Positions 1 through 8,066 are shown, counted from the stretch's first letter. The stretch is 15,056 nt of DNA from a bacterium (GCA_030017475.1 JASEIO010000036.1:1-15056); one strand, 5' to 3'. Notes: a model not told the origin generated them from the letters alone. Numbers and translations are program-made.

Positions 1-83
1 GGTCTATTTAGGGTTCATTTTTGATTCCACATTATGAGATTAACCAAACTTTTGCGATCTACTGATAATAGGAATTATTATCT

Positions 84-213
84 GCATAACGATTGAACTC
101 ACCTGCCAAAAACCTAAGCAGGTAAACGATAGATAAATCACAAAACTTTGATGGCAGTATAACCTTTGAAAAACCACAGCGGGTTTTGGATCAGGTGCAG
201 CGATTTGTTAGAC
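84..213 (-). repeat. attC-like integron recombination site
   Basis: On the minus strand this 130-bp element begins GTCTAAC (213-207), which fits the R'' consensus RYYYAAC, and ends GTTATGC (90-84), close to the R' consensus GTTRRRY. Just inside the ends, CACCTGA and CAGGTGAG can pair as L''/L' arms. The flanks AAATCGCTG and AGTTCAATC carry the imperfect complementarity typical of the extrahelical bases of attC. The central 80-90 nt is long, within the range known for long attC sites. The orientation (TAACAAATCG first) would place the DUF362 and DUF167 genes, on the same strand and immediately upstream, in the cassette position. No integrase gene is in the window. It could instead be an isolated or decayed attC, or a chance inverted repeat. 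Confidence 0.55.
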
Positions 214-242
214 AAAAGTTCCCATTTTCAAGTTTCAAGGGC

Positions 243-272
243 TGACCCCATTATTTATGACCCCATTATCTA
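243..272. repeat. Two tandem copies of a 15-bp unit
   Basis: The unit TGACCCCATTATTTA is followed directly by TGACCCCATTATCTA, with one mismatch. It lies between the end of the DUF167 gene and the attC-like element. On the other strand it reads GGGGTCA twice. Such GGGGTCA-bearing motifs are often seen beside REP/IS200-type (Y1 transposase) sequences, but no transposase is visible here, so the origin is unknown. Confidence 0.5.
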
Positions 273-328
273 TTACATTCTCTGATATCCCTAAATCCCA
301 ACGCTTTCTTTGGACATTTATTATACAC

Positions 329-538
329 TCAGTCTATCTCTACAATCTTTTCTCTTCGCATCTTTCCCGAAATAATACTTATCTTGGCTTTAAAGTGTTT
401 GGAAAGTATCTTGACTACTGCCTTATTGGCTTTGTTTTTTTCAGGTGGTGCCTTTACTCTTACTATCAGTGGGTCTCCTTCGCTTATCTCTTCTCTCTTT
501 GAGTTAGGAATAACTTTTATCCTTAAGGTTCTCCCCAT
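329..538 (-). CDS. DUF167 (UPF0235/YggU-like) protein
   Basis: A 69-residue protein of the DUF167/UPF0235 family, whose biochemical role is not established. What shows this: an N-terminal beta strand followed by VIPNSKREEI, then the family hallmark APPEKNKANKAV (the usual APPxxGKAN with N in place of G), and a C-terminal SGKMRREKIVEI matching the conserved SGxxxRxKxxxI. The length is slightly short for the family, which commonly runs 70-110 residues, but nothing looks truncated. The start at 538 has an AGAGG sequence about 7 nt upstream. It lies 57 nt downstream of the DUF362 gene on the same strand, so the two are probably co-transcribed. An ORF on the opposite strand overlaps it and shows no protein-like features. 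Confidence 0.85.
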   Translation of the reverse strand: MGRTLRIKVIPNSKREEISEGDPLIVRVKAPPEKNKANKAVVKILSKHFKAKISIISGKMRREKIVEID

Positions 539-595
539 TTTTAAACCTCTTGCTTAGTGTAAATATTCTACCTCTCTTTGGTAAAGTGGGTTAGG

Positions 596-1765
596 TTAAC
601 CTGAGACTATCCTTCCTAACCACGGTTGTTTCAAGTCAATAGCCTTCTCTGGGCATACTTCATAACAGCAATAACAGTGAATACATGCCTTTTCATCTAT
701 CTTCGCCTTCCCTTTGACAATTGTAATTGCATCTTGAGGACAGACATCTCTACAGTTACCACAACCAAGACAGGCATTAGGGTTAGGCATTGGTCTTAGA
801 GTAAGAAGTCTTTTGAAGAAAGGTCGCATAAGATTCTGAAAGAAGGTGAGGTTTTCCCGATTAAATCCTTCCATGGTTGCTATACCAGTGGCTGGTTTAA
901 AATCAGAAATAAAGACCTCATATAAGGAGGCACCAACTATCTCAATATCTTCTAATCTACCAGAGATCAATCTTCGTTTTACTGCTGTCCTGAGGATAGG
1001 AGTACTCATTGGTAAAATCCCAACCAGCTTACAGGCTACAAAATCAAGTGCCAGACTGTCGGTGCTACTCAGGATTACACCTATCTTGCGTTGAGAACCC
1101 TGCTTCCAATCACCTTCTAAACCAACAATCCCATCCATTATATTAAGTATATTAAGTTTTTGTTTGAGAAAGGTAAAGATATCAATCCACATCCTGGATA
1201 GATTTTCAATATTCTTCAACATCCCATGATAACCGGCTTTGGTACAACCAGGAACAAGACCAAAGAGATTTTTACATGCTCCAGTAAAAACAGCCGAAAC
1301 ATGGGTTTTTAGTTTGGGTAAATTAATGATTGTATCTACATCTAAGACTACCTTGATCAAAGTCAACATCTTCATTAGATCCCCTTCAGGATAAGAAAGA
1401 TTGATCGATGAAGTGTCATAATTGAGCTTGGCTCCTGTCTCTTTTGCCACTTCAATAAGACCACACTTTGCATAGACCTTCTTAAGACAAGCCTTGGTGT
1501 ATGGAAGAGCAGGGCTATCGCCAATAATTACTTGTCCACCTGCCTGATTCACTAACCGAGCTACTGCTTCAACAACTGCAGGATGGGTAGTGACTCCCTC
1601 TTCGGGTGAAGATGCTCGGAGTAAATTTGGTTTAAGGAAGACCTTATCACCTGGCTTGATATAACCTATCAACCCACCAATTAAATCTAAACCCTCTCTT
1701 ACTGCACAAAAGACCCTTTCTTTATCATAGTCCGAACATCTTACAATAGATACCTTAGAAGCCAT
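596..1765 (-). CDS. DUF362 protein with C-terminal 2[4Fe-4S] ferredoxin domain
   Basis: A 389-residue cytoplasmic iron-sulfur protein. Residues about 15-300 are the DUF362 domain, with GDKVFLKPNLL, THPAVVEAVARLV, GDSPALPYTK and INLPKLKTHVSAVFTGACKN as recognisable conserved blocks. From about residue 330 there is a bacterial-type ferredoxin with two clusters: CLGCGNCRDVCP and CIHCYCCYEVCP, both CxxCxxCxxxCP. DUF362 proteins are thought to be redox proteins or metal-cofactor reductases; the substrate here is unknown. I chose the ATG at 1765 over an in-frame ATG at 1837 because AAGGTG lies 6 nt upstream and MASKVSIVR begins the family-like N-terminus, whereas the extra 24 residues do not resemble the family. 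The gene is divergent from the glycan operon and is followed 57 nt later by the DUF167 gene. Confidence 0.88.
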   Translation of the reverse strand: MASKVSIVRCSDYDKERVFCAVREGLDLIGGLIGYIKPGDKVFLKPNLLRASSPEEGVTTHPAVVEAVARLVNQAGGQVIIGDSPALPYTKACLKKVYAKCGLIEVAKETGAKLNYDTSSINLSYPEGDLMKMLTLIKVVLDVDTIINLPKLKTHVSAVFTGACKNLFGLVPGCTKAGYHGMLKNIENLSRMWIDIFTFLKQKLNILNIMDGIVGLEGDWKQGSQRKIGVILSSTDSLALDFVACKLVGILPMSTPILRTAVKRRLISGRLEDIEIVGASLYEVFISDFKPATGIATMEGFNRENLTFFQNLMRPFFKRLLTLRPMPNPNACLGCGNCRDVCPQDAITIVKGKAKIDEKACIHCYCCYEVCPEKAIDLKQPWLGRIVSG

Positions 1766-1881
1766 TGAGTTCACCTTACAAGTGTACTTCGGCTTCGAAC
1801 GCATGGGCAGCAGAACCCAGTGCAAAGTTCCTTTCAAGAAAAAGGGCGAACCAGCCGATAATAAATTCTGCGGCTCTTTAA

Positions 1882-1910
1882 ATTGTAACCGAGATATGTA
1901 AGAATTGCAA
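1882..1910 (-). promoter_or_regulatory. Candidate sigma70 promoter for the DUF362-DUF167 pair
   Basis: Reading the minus strand, TTGCAA (1910-1905) and TACAAT (1887-1882) are separated by exactly 17 nt. Each hexamer has few mismatches to TTGACA and TATAAT. Transcription would begin near 1875, leaving a leader of about 110 nt before the ATG at 1765. AT-rich sequence throws up such matches often, so this is a moderate call. Confidence 0.4.
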
Positions 1911-1996
1911 GAAAAAAACTTTTTGAAGGGAGAAGCCTTGTAAAAATCAGACCTATGGATGGCATTATAAGATATATGGAGAAATTTTATTTCCTA

Positions 1997-2025
1997 TTGA
2001 CAAGCATTTTGTCTTCTGATATATT
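1997..2025 (+). promoter_or_regulatory. Strong sigma70-type promoter of the glycan operon
   Basis: TTGACA (1997-2002) is a perfect -35 hexamer. TATATT (2020-2025) is a -10 hexamer with one mismatch, and the spacer is exactly 17 nt. The predicted start is near 2032, giving a leader of about 24 nt that contains AGAAGAGG (2041-2048), a ribosome binding site 7 nt before the ATG at 2056. No other promoter this good was seen within the overlapping gene string downstream, so it may drive most of the operon. Confidence 0.7.
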
Positions 2026-2055
2026 TTACAAGCTCGATAGAGAAGAGGTTGGTAA

Positions 2056-3708
2056 ATGAAAATCTTAGGGAGGGGAACCAAAGTCAAAAGGATATTATTG
2101 ATAAGATCAGCGCCAATAGGTCAAACAAGAACCACTATTGAATTACTTAAGAGTAACTTCCCTGAAGCCAAGATTACTCTTTTTGTACAACCTGAGGTCT
2201 CCAAAATATTTACTAAGGACGTCTCAGAAATAATCCTTTATGAAGATAAGCCGTTTAAGTTCTATAGATTTAAGGGATTAAATAGGATAAGGCGGGCATG
2301 TTTTGATTTGGTAGTTGTTTTATATAATAATCCTAAGGGAGTAGGTTATCTTCATGTAGAACTCCTTTCGTTTTTCGTAAGAGCTAAATATAGAATTATT
2401 TATGACACTATGCTTAACAACCACCCATTAACCTTGAGATCTTGGCTTCGCAGGATTCTATTCAATAACCAATTGGCTATAAACTGGAGTTATTCTCTTA
2501 TCCCAAAATGGAATACATGCCTTATCTTTTTATTTTTAGGAATGGCTTATTTAAAAGAGGGACTGAAACCCTTTATATCATCTAAAAGTAAGCGAGGGAA
2601 TAAAAAAGGATATCGGGTCTTATATATGATACCTTATTTAGACATTGGAGGGACACAGAGTCAGTTAATCAAAACGCTTCAATATATAGATAAAGAGAGA
2701 TATGAGATTGAGGTAGCCTGTTTAAGGGGGGGGATGTATGTTGAAAGGATAAAAAGGATGGGTGTTAGGGTTACCATCCTTAACGAGAATCCAGATTTTC
2801 CTAATATCTTGAAGATATATAGTTATATTAAAAGAGGTCGCTTTGATATGGTCCATCTTTGGCTTATCCAGGTTCATGTTGTAGGTGCTATTTGCGCAAG
2901 ATTAGCCGGGGTTCCAATTATCATATCTTCTATAAGATGTGAGAACTCAAAAGACGTTAATCTAAGATGTTGGTTTAGATTGGCTGATATATTGAGTGTT
3001 AGATTTAATACAAAGATAATTGCCTGTTGTGAAGCAGTAAAAAGGGATTATATGAAATGGGCAAAGATAAATGGAGGTAAAATCTCTGTAATTCATAATG
3101 CTATTGATTTGGATGATTTTAATATCTATGTAGACATCCCTTCAAAGAGGAAGGAATTTAGACTAAAGGAAAATCCACTAATTGGCTTAATTGCACGCCT
3201 TTCGTTAGAAAAGGATCACCTTACCTTTCTTGAGGCAGCATCCATGGTTATTAAATCTATCCCGGAAAGTAGATTTTTAGTAGTTGGCGAAGGGGAATTA
3301 ATGGAAGAATTGAAATCCACAGCTCAAAGGATGAATCTTTTCCAAAATGTAATCTTTACTGGTGTTCGTGCGGATATCCGGGAGATTATTTCTATCTTAA
3401 CTACAGTTGTTCTTCCTTCTGTGAGTGAAGGTCTGCCAAATGTTATCTTAGAGGCTTACGCTTGTAAAAAGCCAGTTGTAGCTACACGAGTTGGTGGTAT
3501 TCCTGAATTGGTTATAGATAACCACACTGGAATCTTGGTAGAGCCAAGAAATCCCGCCGATTTGTCTTCAGCGATTATTAAGATTTTAAAAAACAAAGAC
3601 TTGGCTCGAATGTTTGGTACGGCAGGATATAATATAGTCAAAGAATCCTTCACATTTCGTAAAAACATTGGCATGCTTGAGAAGCTCTATAAAGAGGTTT
3701 TGGTATGA
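2056..3708 (+). CDS. GT4 glycosyltransferase with extra N-terminal GT9-like half domain
   Basis: A 550-residue protein, longer than a usual 360-400 residue GT4 enzyme. Residues about 12-117 (ILLIRS, NFPEAKITLF, CFDLVVVLY, GVGYLHVELL) resemble only the first Rossmann half of GT9 heptosyltransferases. A hydrophobic stretch follows near 153-170 and could anchor the protein to the membrane. The GT4 domain runs from about 187 to 548. GGTQSQLIKTL is the N-terminal glycine-rich loop, IACCEAVKRD and VIHNAIDLDDF are typical GT4 segments, and EGLPNVILE supplies the EX7E pair (E458, E466) that binds the donor nucleotide sugar. The likely role is transfer of a sugar from an activated donor to a growing surface glycan at the inner face of the membrane; donor and acceptor are unknown. 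It is the first gene of the operon and overlaps the next gene by ATGA. Confidence 0.87.
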   Translation: MKILGRGTKVKRILLIRSAPIGQTRTTIELLKSNFPEAKITLFVQPEVSKIFTKDVSEIILYEDKPFKFYRFKGLNRIRRACFDLVVVLYNNPKGVGYLHVELLSFFVRAKYRIIYDTMLNNHPLTLRSWLRRILFNNQLAINWSYSLIPKWNTCLIFLFLGMAYLKEGLKPFISSKSKRGNKKGYRVLYMIPYLDIGGTQSQLIKTLQYIDKERYEIEVACLRGGMYVERIKRMGVRVTILNENPDFPNILKIYSYIKRGRFDMVHLWLIQVHVVGAICARLAGVPIIISSIRCENSKDVNLRCWFRLADILSVRFNTKIIACCEAVKRDYMKWAKINGGKISVIHNAIDLDDFNIYVDIPSKRKEFRLKENPLIGLIARLSLEKDHLTFLEAASMVIKSIPESRFLVVGEGELMEELKSTAQRMNLFQNVIFTGVRADIREIISILTTVVLPSVSEGLPNVILEAYACKKPVVATRVGGIPELVIDNHTGILVEPRNPADLSSAIIKILKNKDLARMFGTAGYNIVKESFTFRKNIGMLEKLYKEVLV

Positions 3709-5579
3709 AGACAGTAGGGGTCTGTTATGCTGGATATATGGCTCGGCATATAGATAGTGGTAAAGAGAAAAGTTGGTTTGCACCCAAAACAATTTGGGAT
3801 GACTTAGAAGGGGAACCTGTCCTAATTAGGACAAAGGATCAGGTTGAAAAGGCCTGTTCAATCAATGATATCCTTTTCTTCATCCAGGATAGAGCGGAGA
3901 ATAAACCTGCTATTGATTTAGCTAAAGAGTGGGGATTAGGGTTAATTTTGGTAGATGATATAGAATGTTTTGAAGCCTATCTACGATTTTTTCTTGAAAA
4001 TTCTGTAGATATAATGGTTCGATTTTCACCAGTTATTCCCTTACTTGACCCTCGTATTATTGATCAAATGGTAGAGTACCTGATTAAAGAGAAGGTAGAT
4101 TTGGTAATCCCTAATGGTTTTACACCTGGTACTACTCCTAATTTTGCCATAACCAATGAAGGATGGGGAAAATTAGTAAGGTTTGAAAGGTTGAATTATA
4201 AAAAGGGGGAGTTGTGGCAATCTCTGTTTCTGCAACCACATATCTTCAAATCCGCAGTTAAAATAAGGTATTTAATTAGGGAGGATCCTAAAAATATAAA
4301 TTTGGAGATAGACAATAGGGTAAAGCTATATCTCGTGAGAAAGGCTTATAAAAAGAATAGATCTTTAGAAGCTAAGGATGTATTAAAGTGTTTTGAAGAA
4401 GACCCTTCGTTTTGGTTAAATGATAAATTCCAGATAGAGTTAGAACTAACAAACGATTGCAATTTAGGTTGCCTTTATTGTCCAAGGAGTAAAATGACAA
4501 GGCAGATTGGGTATATGAGTCTTTCGTTGTATAAAAAGATCGTTTCAGAATGTTCACGCCTTGGCTTTTCAATCTGTCTATCAGGATTTGGTGAACCATT
4601 ACTACATCCTGAATTTTCAAAAATGATTGAGTATGCAAAGGATAGAGGACTTAAGATTTGTTTATATACAAATGGAGTTAACTTAAATGGGGAGAAGGCA
4701 AAGGTCGTATTAGGATATATAGATGAACTATTTATTTCATTAGATGCAGAAGGAGAAGAGGTATATCATAAGATAAAAGGTAGTCCGGATTTTACCTTGG
4801 TGGTTTCAAATATCCATAAATTCTTATCCTTAAAGAAAGAGAAAATAGGAAAGGCAGAAGATTTTACGGATTGGGTCAAGCCAGTTATAATCTTACAGCT
4901 AATTAAGATGAAGGAAAATGAAAAGGAGATAGATACCTTTTGGAAGAGATGGGATCAGTCAACTCGTGTAAAAAGGATGGTTAGAGATGAATTGAACAAA
5001 GACTTCCGTGAATTTATGCCCACTGTAAATATGGAGATATTTAAGATGAAAGAGCGGGATTTTGAGATAGAGGAGATAGAATTTGTGCCAAGATACGAGA
5101 AATTTGAAGACAAGATAAAGAGGTTAGTGGCGCTTCAATTGAAAAGAAATGAGGTTTATGATAAAGAAGATAGGATAGAGATTGATTATGAAGAAAATCA
5201 CTTTTGGATAGATTACTATAGAAGATATCTAAACAGATTCTACAAATCTTCTGACTTACCTATCGAATGGGTAGTTATTCAAAGATTTAATGATTTTGCA
5301 GGAGAAATAAGGGATAGGAAACCCGTTGATTATACACCCAAAAAAAGATGCTATTGCAGGAATCTAAAAGGTGGTATCTCGGTTTTTTGGGATGGTAGAG
5401 TAGTAAGATGTAGAGTGGACTTTGACGGACGGGACATTTTGGGAGATTTAAATCATCATACCATGGATGAAATCCTATCAAATGAAAGACTCAACGAGAT
5501 TAGAAGAAAACAAAGGAGTGGACAATTTGATGAAATCTCCATATGCTCAAACTGTAAGGAATGGTACTATACGGCTTGA
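3705..5579 (+). CDS. SpsF-like nucleotidyltransferase domain fused to radical SAM/SPASM enzyme
   Basis: A 624-residue fusion. Residues about 1-230 resemble SpsF/CMP-sugar synthetase-type cytidylyltransferases: AIDLAKEWGLGLILVDD, then VDIMVRFSPVIPLLDPRIID, then a segment like the SpsF C-terminus (INLEIDNRVKLYLVRKAY). The usual N-terminal nucleotide loop (RxGSxRLPGK) is not intact; the region reads YMARHIDSGKEKSW. The GDCPLxD metal motif has become SPVIPLLD, so this half may be inactive. From about 240 a radical SAM domain follows, with C252, C256 and C259 (CNLGCLYC) for the SAM-binding [4Fe-4S] cluster and GFGEP (294-298) for SAM. A SPASM-like region with C549, C551, C569, C614 and C617 would hold auxiliary clusters. 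The architecture recalls the spiro-SPASM proteins of spirochaetes, from memory only. The substrate is unknown. The gene starts in an ATGA overlap. Confidence 0.83.
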   Translation: MKTVGVCYAGYMARHIDSGKEKSWFAPKTIWDDLEGEPVLIRTKDQVEKACSINDILFFIQDRAENKPAIDLAKEWGLGLILVDDIECFEAYLRFFLENSVDIMVRFSPVIPLLDPRIIDQMVEYLIKEKVDLVIPNGFTPGTTPNFAITNEGWGKLVRFERLNYKKGELWQSLFLQPHIFKSAVKIRYLIREDPKNINLEIDNRVKLYLVRKAYKKNRSLEAKDVLKCFEEDPSFWLNDKFQIELELTNDCNLGCLYCPRSKMTRQIGYMSLSLYKKIVSECSRLGFSICLSGFGEPLLHPEFSKMIEYAKDRGLKICLYTNGVNLNGEKAKVVLGYIDELFISLDAEGEEVYHKIKGSPDFTLVVSNIHKFLSLKKEKIGKAEDFTDWVKPVIILQLIKMKENEKEIDTFWKRWDQSTRVKRMVRDELNKDFREFMPTVNMEIFKMKERDFEIEEIEFVPRYEKFEDKIKRLVALQLKRNEVYDKEDRIEIDYEENHFWIDYYRRYLNRFYKSSDLPIEWVVIQRFNDFAGEIRDRKPVDYTPKKRCYCRNLKGGISVFWDGRVVRCRVDFDGRDILGDLNHHTMDEILSNERLNEIRRKQRSGQFDEISICSNCKEWYYTA

Positions 5580-7011
5580 AGGTAATTATAAGAGAATTCT
5601 TATCCTCCGCTCTTCTGGAGATTTGTTTAAGCGAGCCATTCGATTTATAAAGGAGAGATTTTCAGATGCTTCGCTTTATGCCTTAATACCAGAAGAGGTA
5701 AAAGATCAAGTTTTAGATTTTGAATTTGAAGAGGTAATTATCTATAATAAGGCTAAAAGATTTAATGTTATAAAAGCTGGGTATAGATTTATAAGATCAT
5801 TAAGAAAGAGGAGATTTGATTTAATCCTCATTTTATATGGAGGTGAGGAGTTAAATTACTTAAATGTTATGTTATTTGCCTGGTTAATCGGTAAGAGAAA
5901 GGTTGCCTATACCTTTGAAAATCGAGTTTTTGTATTAACCCATGGATACTTGATTAAAAGGATAATTAAGAGACTTATCTCGAGAAAAAGTAGAATATTG
6001 TCTATGAATAAAAGAATAAACAGATTGGAATTTCAGTCAAAGCGACATCGCCTTTTCTCTATGCCAAAGGTGGCATTTTTTGAAATAACAAATAGATGTA
6101 ATATCCGGTGTGTGATGTGTGGCAGGGAACTTGGAAATTTCCAATCTGGAGATATGTCTCCTTTAATCTTACGAAAATGCAAACCCCTTTTTCCATTTTT
6201 AGAGATTGCAATACCAACTGGCTGGGGAGAACCATTATTAGCTAAAGATATGTTATTTGAGATTTTAGACTTAGCCAAGGAATATCCTCGCTTAAAGACA
6301 AATATTACTACTAATGGGACTTTACTAAATGATGATATAACAGAAAGATTAGTACAAAGTAGACTAACGAGTATAACCATCTCCTTTGATGGAGCTACCA
6401 AGGAAACCTTTGAAGAGATAAGAGCTGGTGCAGATTATGATAGAATAATCGAAAATATAAAAAGAATAAACAAGATAAAAGAGTTACGAAAACTATCTAA
6501 TCCAACCCTAAACCTTGAATTTGTAGCTATGAGAAAAAATATTGAGGAGCTCCCTTCACTTTTGGAGTTGGCTCGGATGTTGGATATATCCTCTATAATT
6601 GTGGTCTATTTAGTAGTACATACAGAAAGACTTAAACACCAATCTCTATACTATTATCAGGAACTTTCTAATAGAATCTTTGAAGAGAGCAAAAGGAAGG
6701 CTCAAGAATTAGGAATAAATCTTAATCTTCCAGATTTCTTTGGGTCTAAAGACAGGATTAAGGAAAAAGGTCAGTGTAGCGCCCCCTGGACTACTATCTA
6801 TATCCGTTGGAATGGAGAGGTATTACCTTGCTGCTTTATGCCCCGGGTTATGGGAGATTTAAAGACACAAAATATTCAAGAGATATGGAATGGAGAAAAA
6901 TATAGATCCCTAAGGAAGGAAATAGGTTCTAAAGATTTACCAGAAAGATGCAGAAACTGTTATGGAAGTGAAATGGATGTAAATCGAGAGAGGAGCCATA
7001 TCCAGGTATGA
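5530..7011 (+). CDS. Radical SAM/SPASM protein with N-terminal GT9-like half domain
   Basis: A 493-residue protein. Residues about 22-130 (RILILRSSGDLF, RRFDLILILY, NYLNVMLFAWL) match the N-terminal module of the operon's first gene. From about 180 there is a radical SAM domain: FFEITNRCNIRCVMC has C190, C194 and C197, and GWGEP (231-235) is the SAM-binding motif. The C-terminal SPASM region carries C416, C434, C435, C474 and C477, with the typical WNGEVLPCC, MGDLKTQNIQEIW and CRNC signatures. The family modifies peptides, sugars or cofactors by radical chemistry; the substrate here is unknown. I chose the ATG at 5530 because AAAGGAG (5512-5518) precedes it. The in-frame ATG at 5467 lies deep inside the upstream gene and has no visible binding site. 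The resulting overlap with the upstream gene is 50 nt. Confidence 0.85.
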   Translation: MKSPYAQTVRNGTIRLEGNYKRILILRSSGDLFKRAIRFIKERFSDASLYALIPEEVKDQVLDFEFEEVIIYNKAKRFNVIKAGYRFIRSLRKRRFDLILILYGGEELNYLNVMLFAWLIGKRKVAYTFENRVFVLTHGYLIKRIIKRLISRKSRILSMNKRINRLEFQSKRHRLFSMPKVAFFEITNRCNIRCVMCGRELGNFQSGDMSPLILRKCKPLFPFLEIAIPTGWGEPLLAKDMLFEILDLAKEYPRLKTNITTNGTLLNDDITERLVQSRLTSITISFDGATKETFEEIRAGADYDRIIENIKRINKIKELRKLSNPTLNLEFVAMRKNIEELPSLLELARMLDISSIIVVYLVVHTERLKHQSLYYYQELSNRIFEESKRKAQELGINLNLPDFFGSKDRIKEKGQCSAPWTTIYIRWNGEVLPCCFMPRVMGDLKTQNIQEIWNGEKYRSLRKEIGSKDLPERCRNCYGSEMDVNRERSHIQV

Positions 7012-8066
7012 TAAGTAAAATAGCTTATCTTTTGATATCTGTATCCCTATTAGGCCTTATTCTAATAGGCAATATCTTTGCAAAATTTCTACCTTCCAAA
7101 AGGGATGAAGGCATAAAAGGAGACTTTGAGAAAGGTCTTACGTCAATCATTATGTTAAATTATAACGGCGAAGAGATTATGCATATAATTATGAAAGGTA
7201 TTGAAGCCATCCTATCTCAAAGTTATCCCAAACTGGAGTTGATTGTAGTAGATGATCATTCAGAAGACCAGAGTTTAAGGCTTCTAAGAGAGCTGAGCGA
7301 AAAATTGGGTGATGGAAGGATGAGGGTAGTATCTTCAGAAAAAAGAAGAGGTGTTGCTGGTGCAAGAAATATTGGCCTACGAGAGGCGAAGGGTGAGTTT
7401 ATTGCATTTATCGATAGTGATGCTATCCCAGAAAGGGATTGGATCGAGAATTTAGTTAATAGATTGAAATCGAATATAGATCATGGGGCTTGCGTCCCAA
7501 AATTGGTTTTTCTTACGTGCCCAAACCTAATAAATGGATTTGGTGCTGCAATAAATAGATTAGGGTATGGCGTCCCAATTGGAGCAAACAAAGAAGAGAA
7601 TGGTTTCAGATATCCAAAAGAGGTAATGTACGGGGCTGGATGTGGGATACTTGTAAAGCGTGAGGTTTTTCGTAAAATAGGTCTATTTGATGAAGGGTTT
7701 TTGTTTTATGGACAGGATGACTCTGATTTAGGAGTGAGGATGAGGGATGCAGGTTACAAAATCTTTGTAGTACCAGAATCAAGAGTATTTCATAAGTCCT
7801 TCCATTCTAATACCCAATTTGATGCCAACTTTTGGAACAATAGGAACACAATTAGGTTTGTCTTAAAACATTATTCTATGCAAGATTTAATAAGATGGTA
7901 TAGATGGAAATGGAGAGAATTCCTTTTAATCGAACATAAAACACCCCAGATTAAATGCTGGCTTTCTAATTTTTGGGAGATACCTTCTATCTTAAGATTT
8001 AGAAGAGAGAATACCGGTTTAGGCAGTTTCTTAGATAGATATGAGCGATTTATGAGAGAGATATGA
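7008..8066 (+). CDS. Membrane-anchored GT2 glycosyltransferase
   Basis: A 352-residue family 2 (GT-A fold) glycosyltransferase. Residues about 5-24 form an N-terminal membrane anchor, followed by a charged linker. The catalytic domain starts near 45 (TSIIMLNYNGEE), with LIVVDDHSEDQS for nucleotide binding, GVAGARNIGLREAKGEFIAF and then D136-S-D138 as the metal-binding DXD. FYGQDDSDLGVRMRDAGYKI is the acceptor-side acidic motif region seen in rhamnosyltransferase-like GT2 enzymes. It probably adds a sugar to a lipid-linked intermediate at the cytoplasmic face of the membrane; specificity cannot be read from sequence. Both ends overlap neighbours by ATGA, implying translational coupling. Confidence 0.88.
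   Translation: MISKIAYLLISVSLLGLILIGNIFAKFLPSKRDEGIKGDFEKGLTSIIMLNYNGEEIMHIIMKGIEAILSQSYPKLELIVVDDHSEDQSLRLLRELSEKLGDGRMRVVSSEKRRGVAGARNIGLREAKGEFIAFIDSDAIPERDWIENLVNRLKSNIDHGACVPKLVFLTCPNLINGFGAAINRLGYGVPIGANKEENGFRYPKEVMYGAGCGILVKREVFRKIGLFDEGFLFYGQDDSDLGVRMRDAGYKIFVVPESRVFHKSFHSNTQFDANFWNNRNTIRFVLKHYSMQDLIRWYRWKWREFLLIEHKTPQIKCWLSNFWEIPSILRFRRENTGLGSFLDRYERFMREI

Noticed and set aside
257-502. 81-codon plus-strand open frame
   Set aside because: It lies antisense to the DUF167 gene, has no family resemblance, and an amino-acid make-up expected from reverse reading of a coding sequence.
1766-1837. 24-residue N-terminal extension of the DUF362 protein
   Set aside because: The internal ATG at 1765 has AAGGTG 6 nt upstream, and the extension does not resemble the family N-terminus.
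2056-2520. Calling the N-terminal module a functional heptosyltransferase
   Set aside because: Only the first half of the GT9 fold is present; the donor-binding half is missing in all three copies.
3456-3792. Short minus-strand open frames across the junction of the first two operon genes
   Set aside because: They are antisense to well-supported genes and have no recognisable motifs.
5467-5529. Upstream ATG extension of the second radical SAM gene
   Set aside because: It lies inside the preceding gene in another frame with no ribosome binding site. AAAGGAG at 5512-5518 supports the start at 5530.
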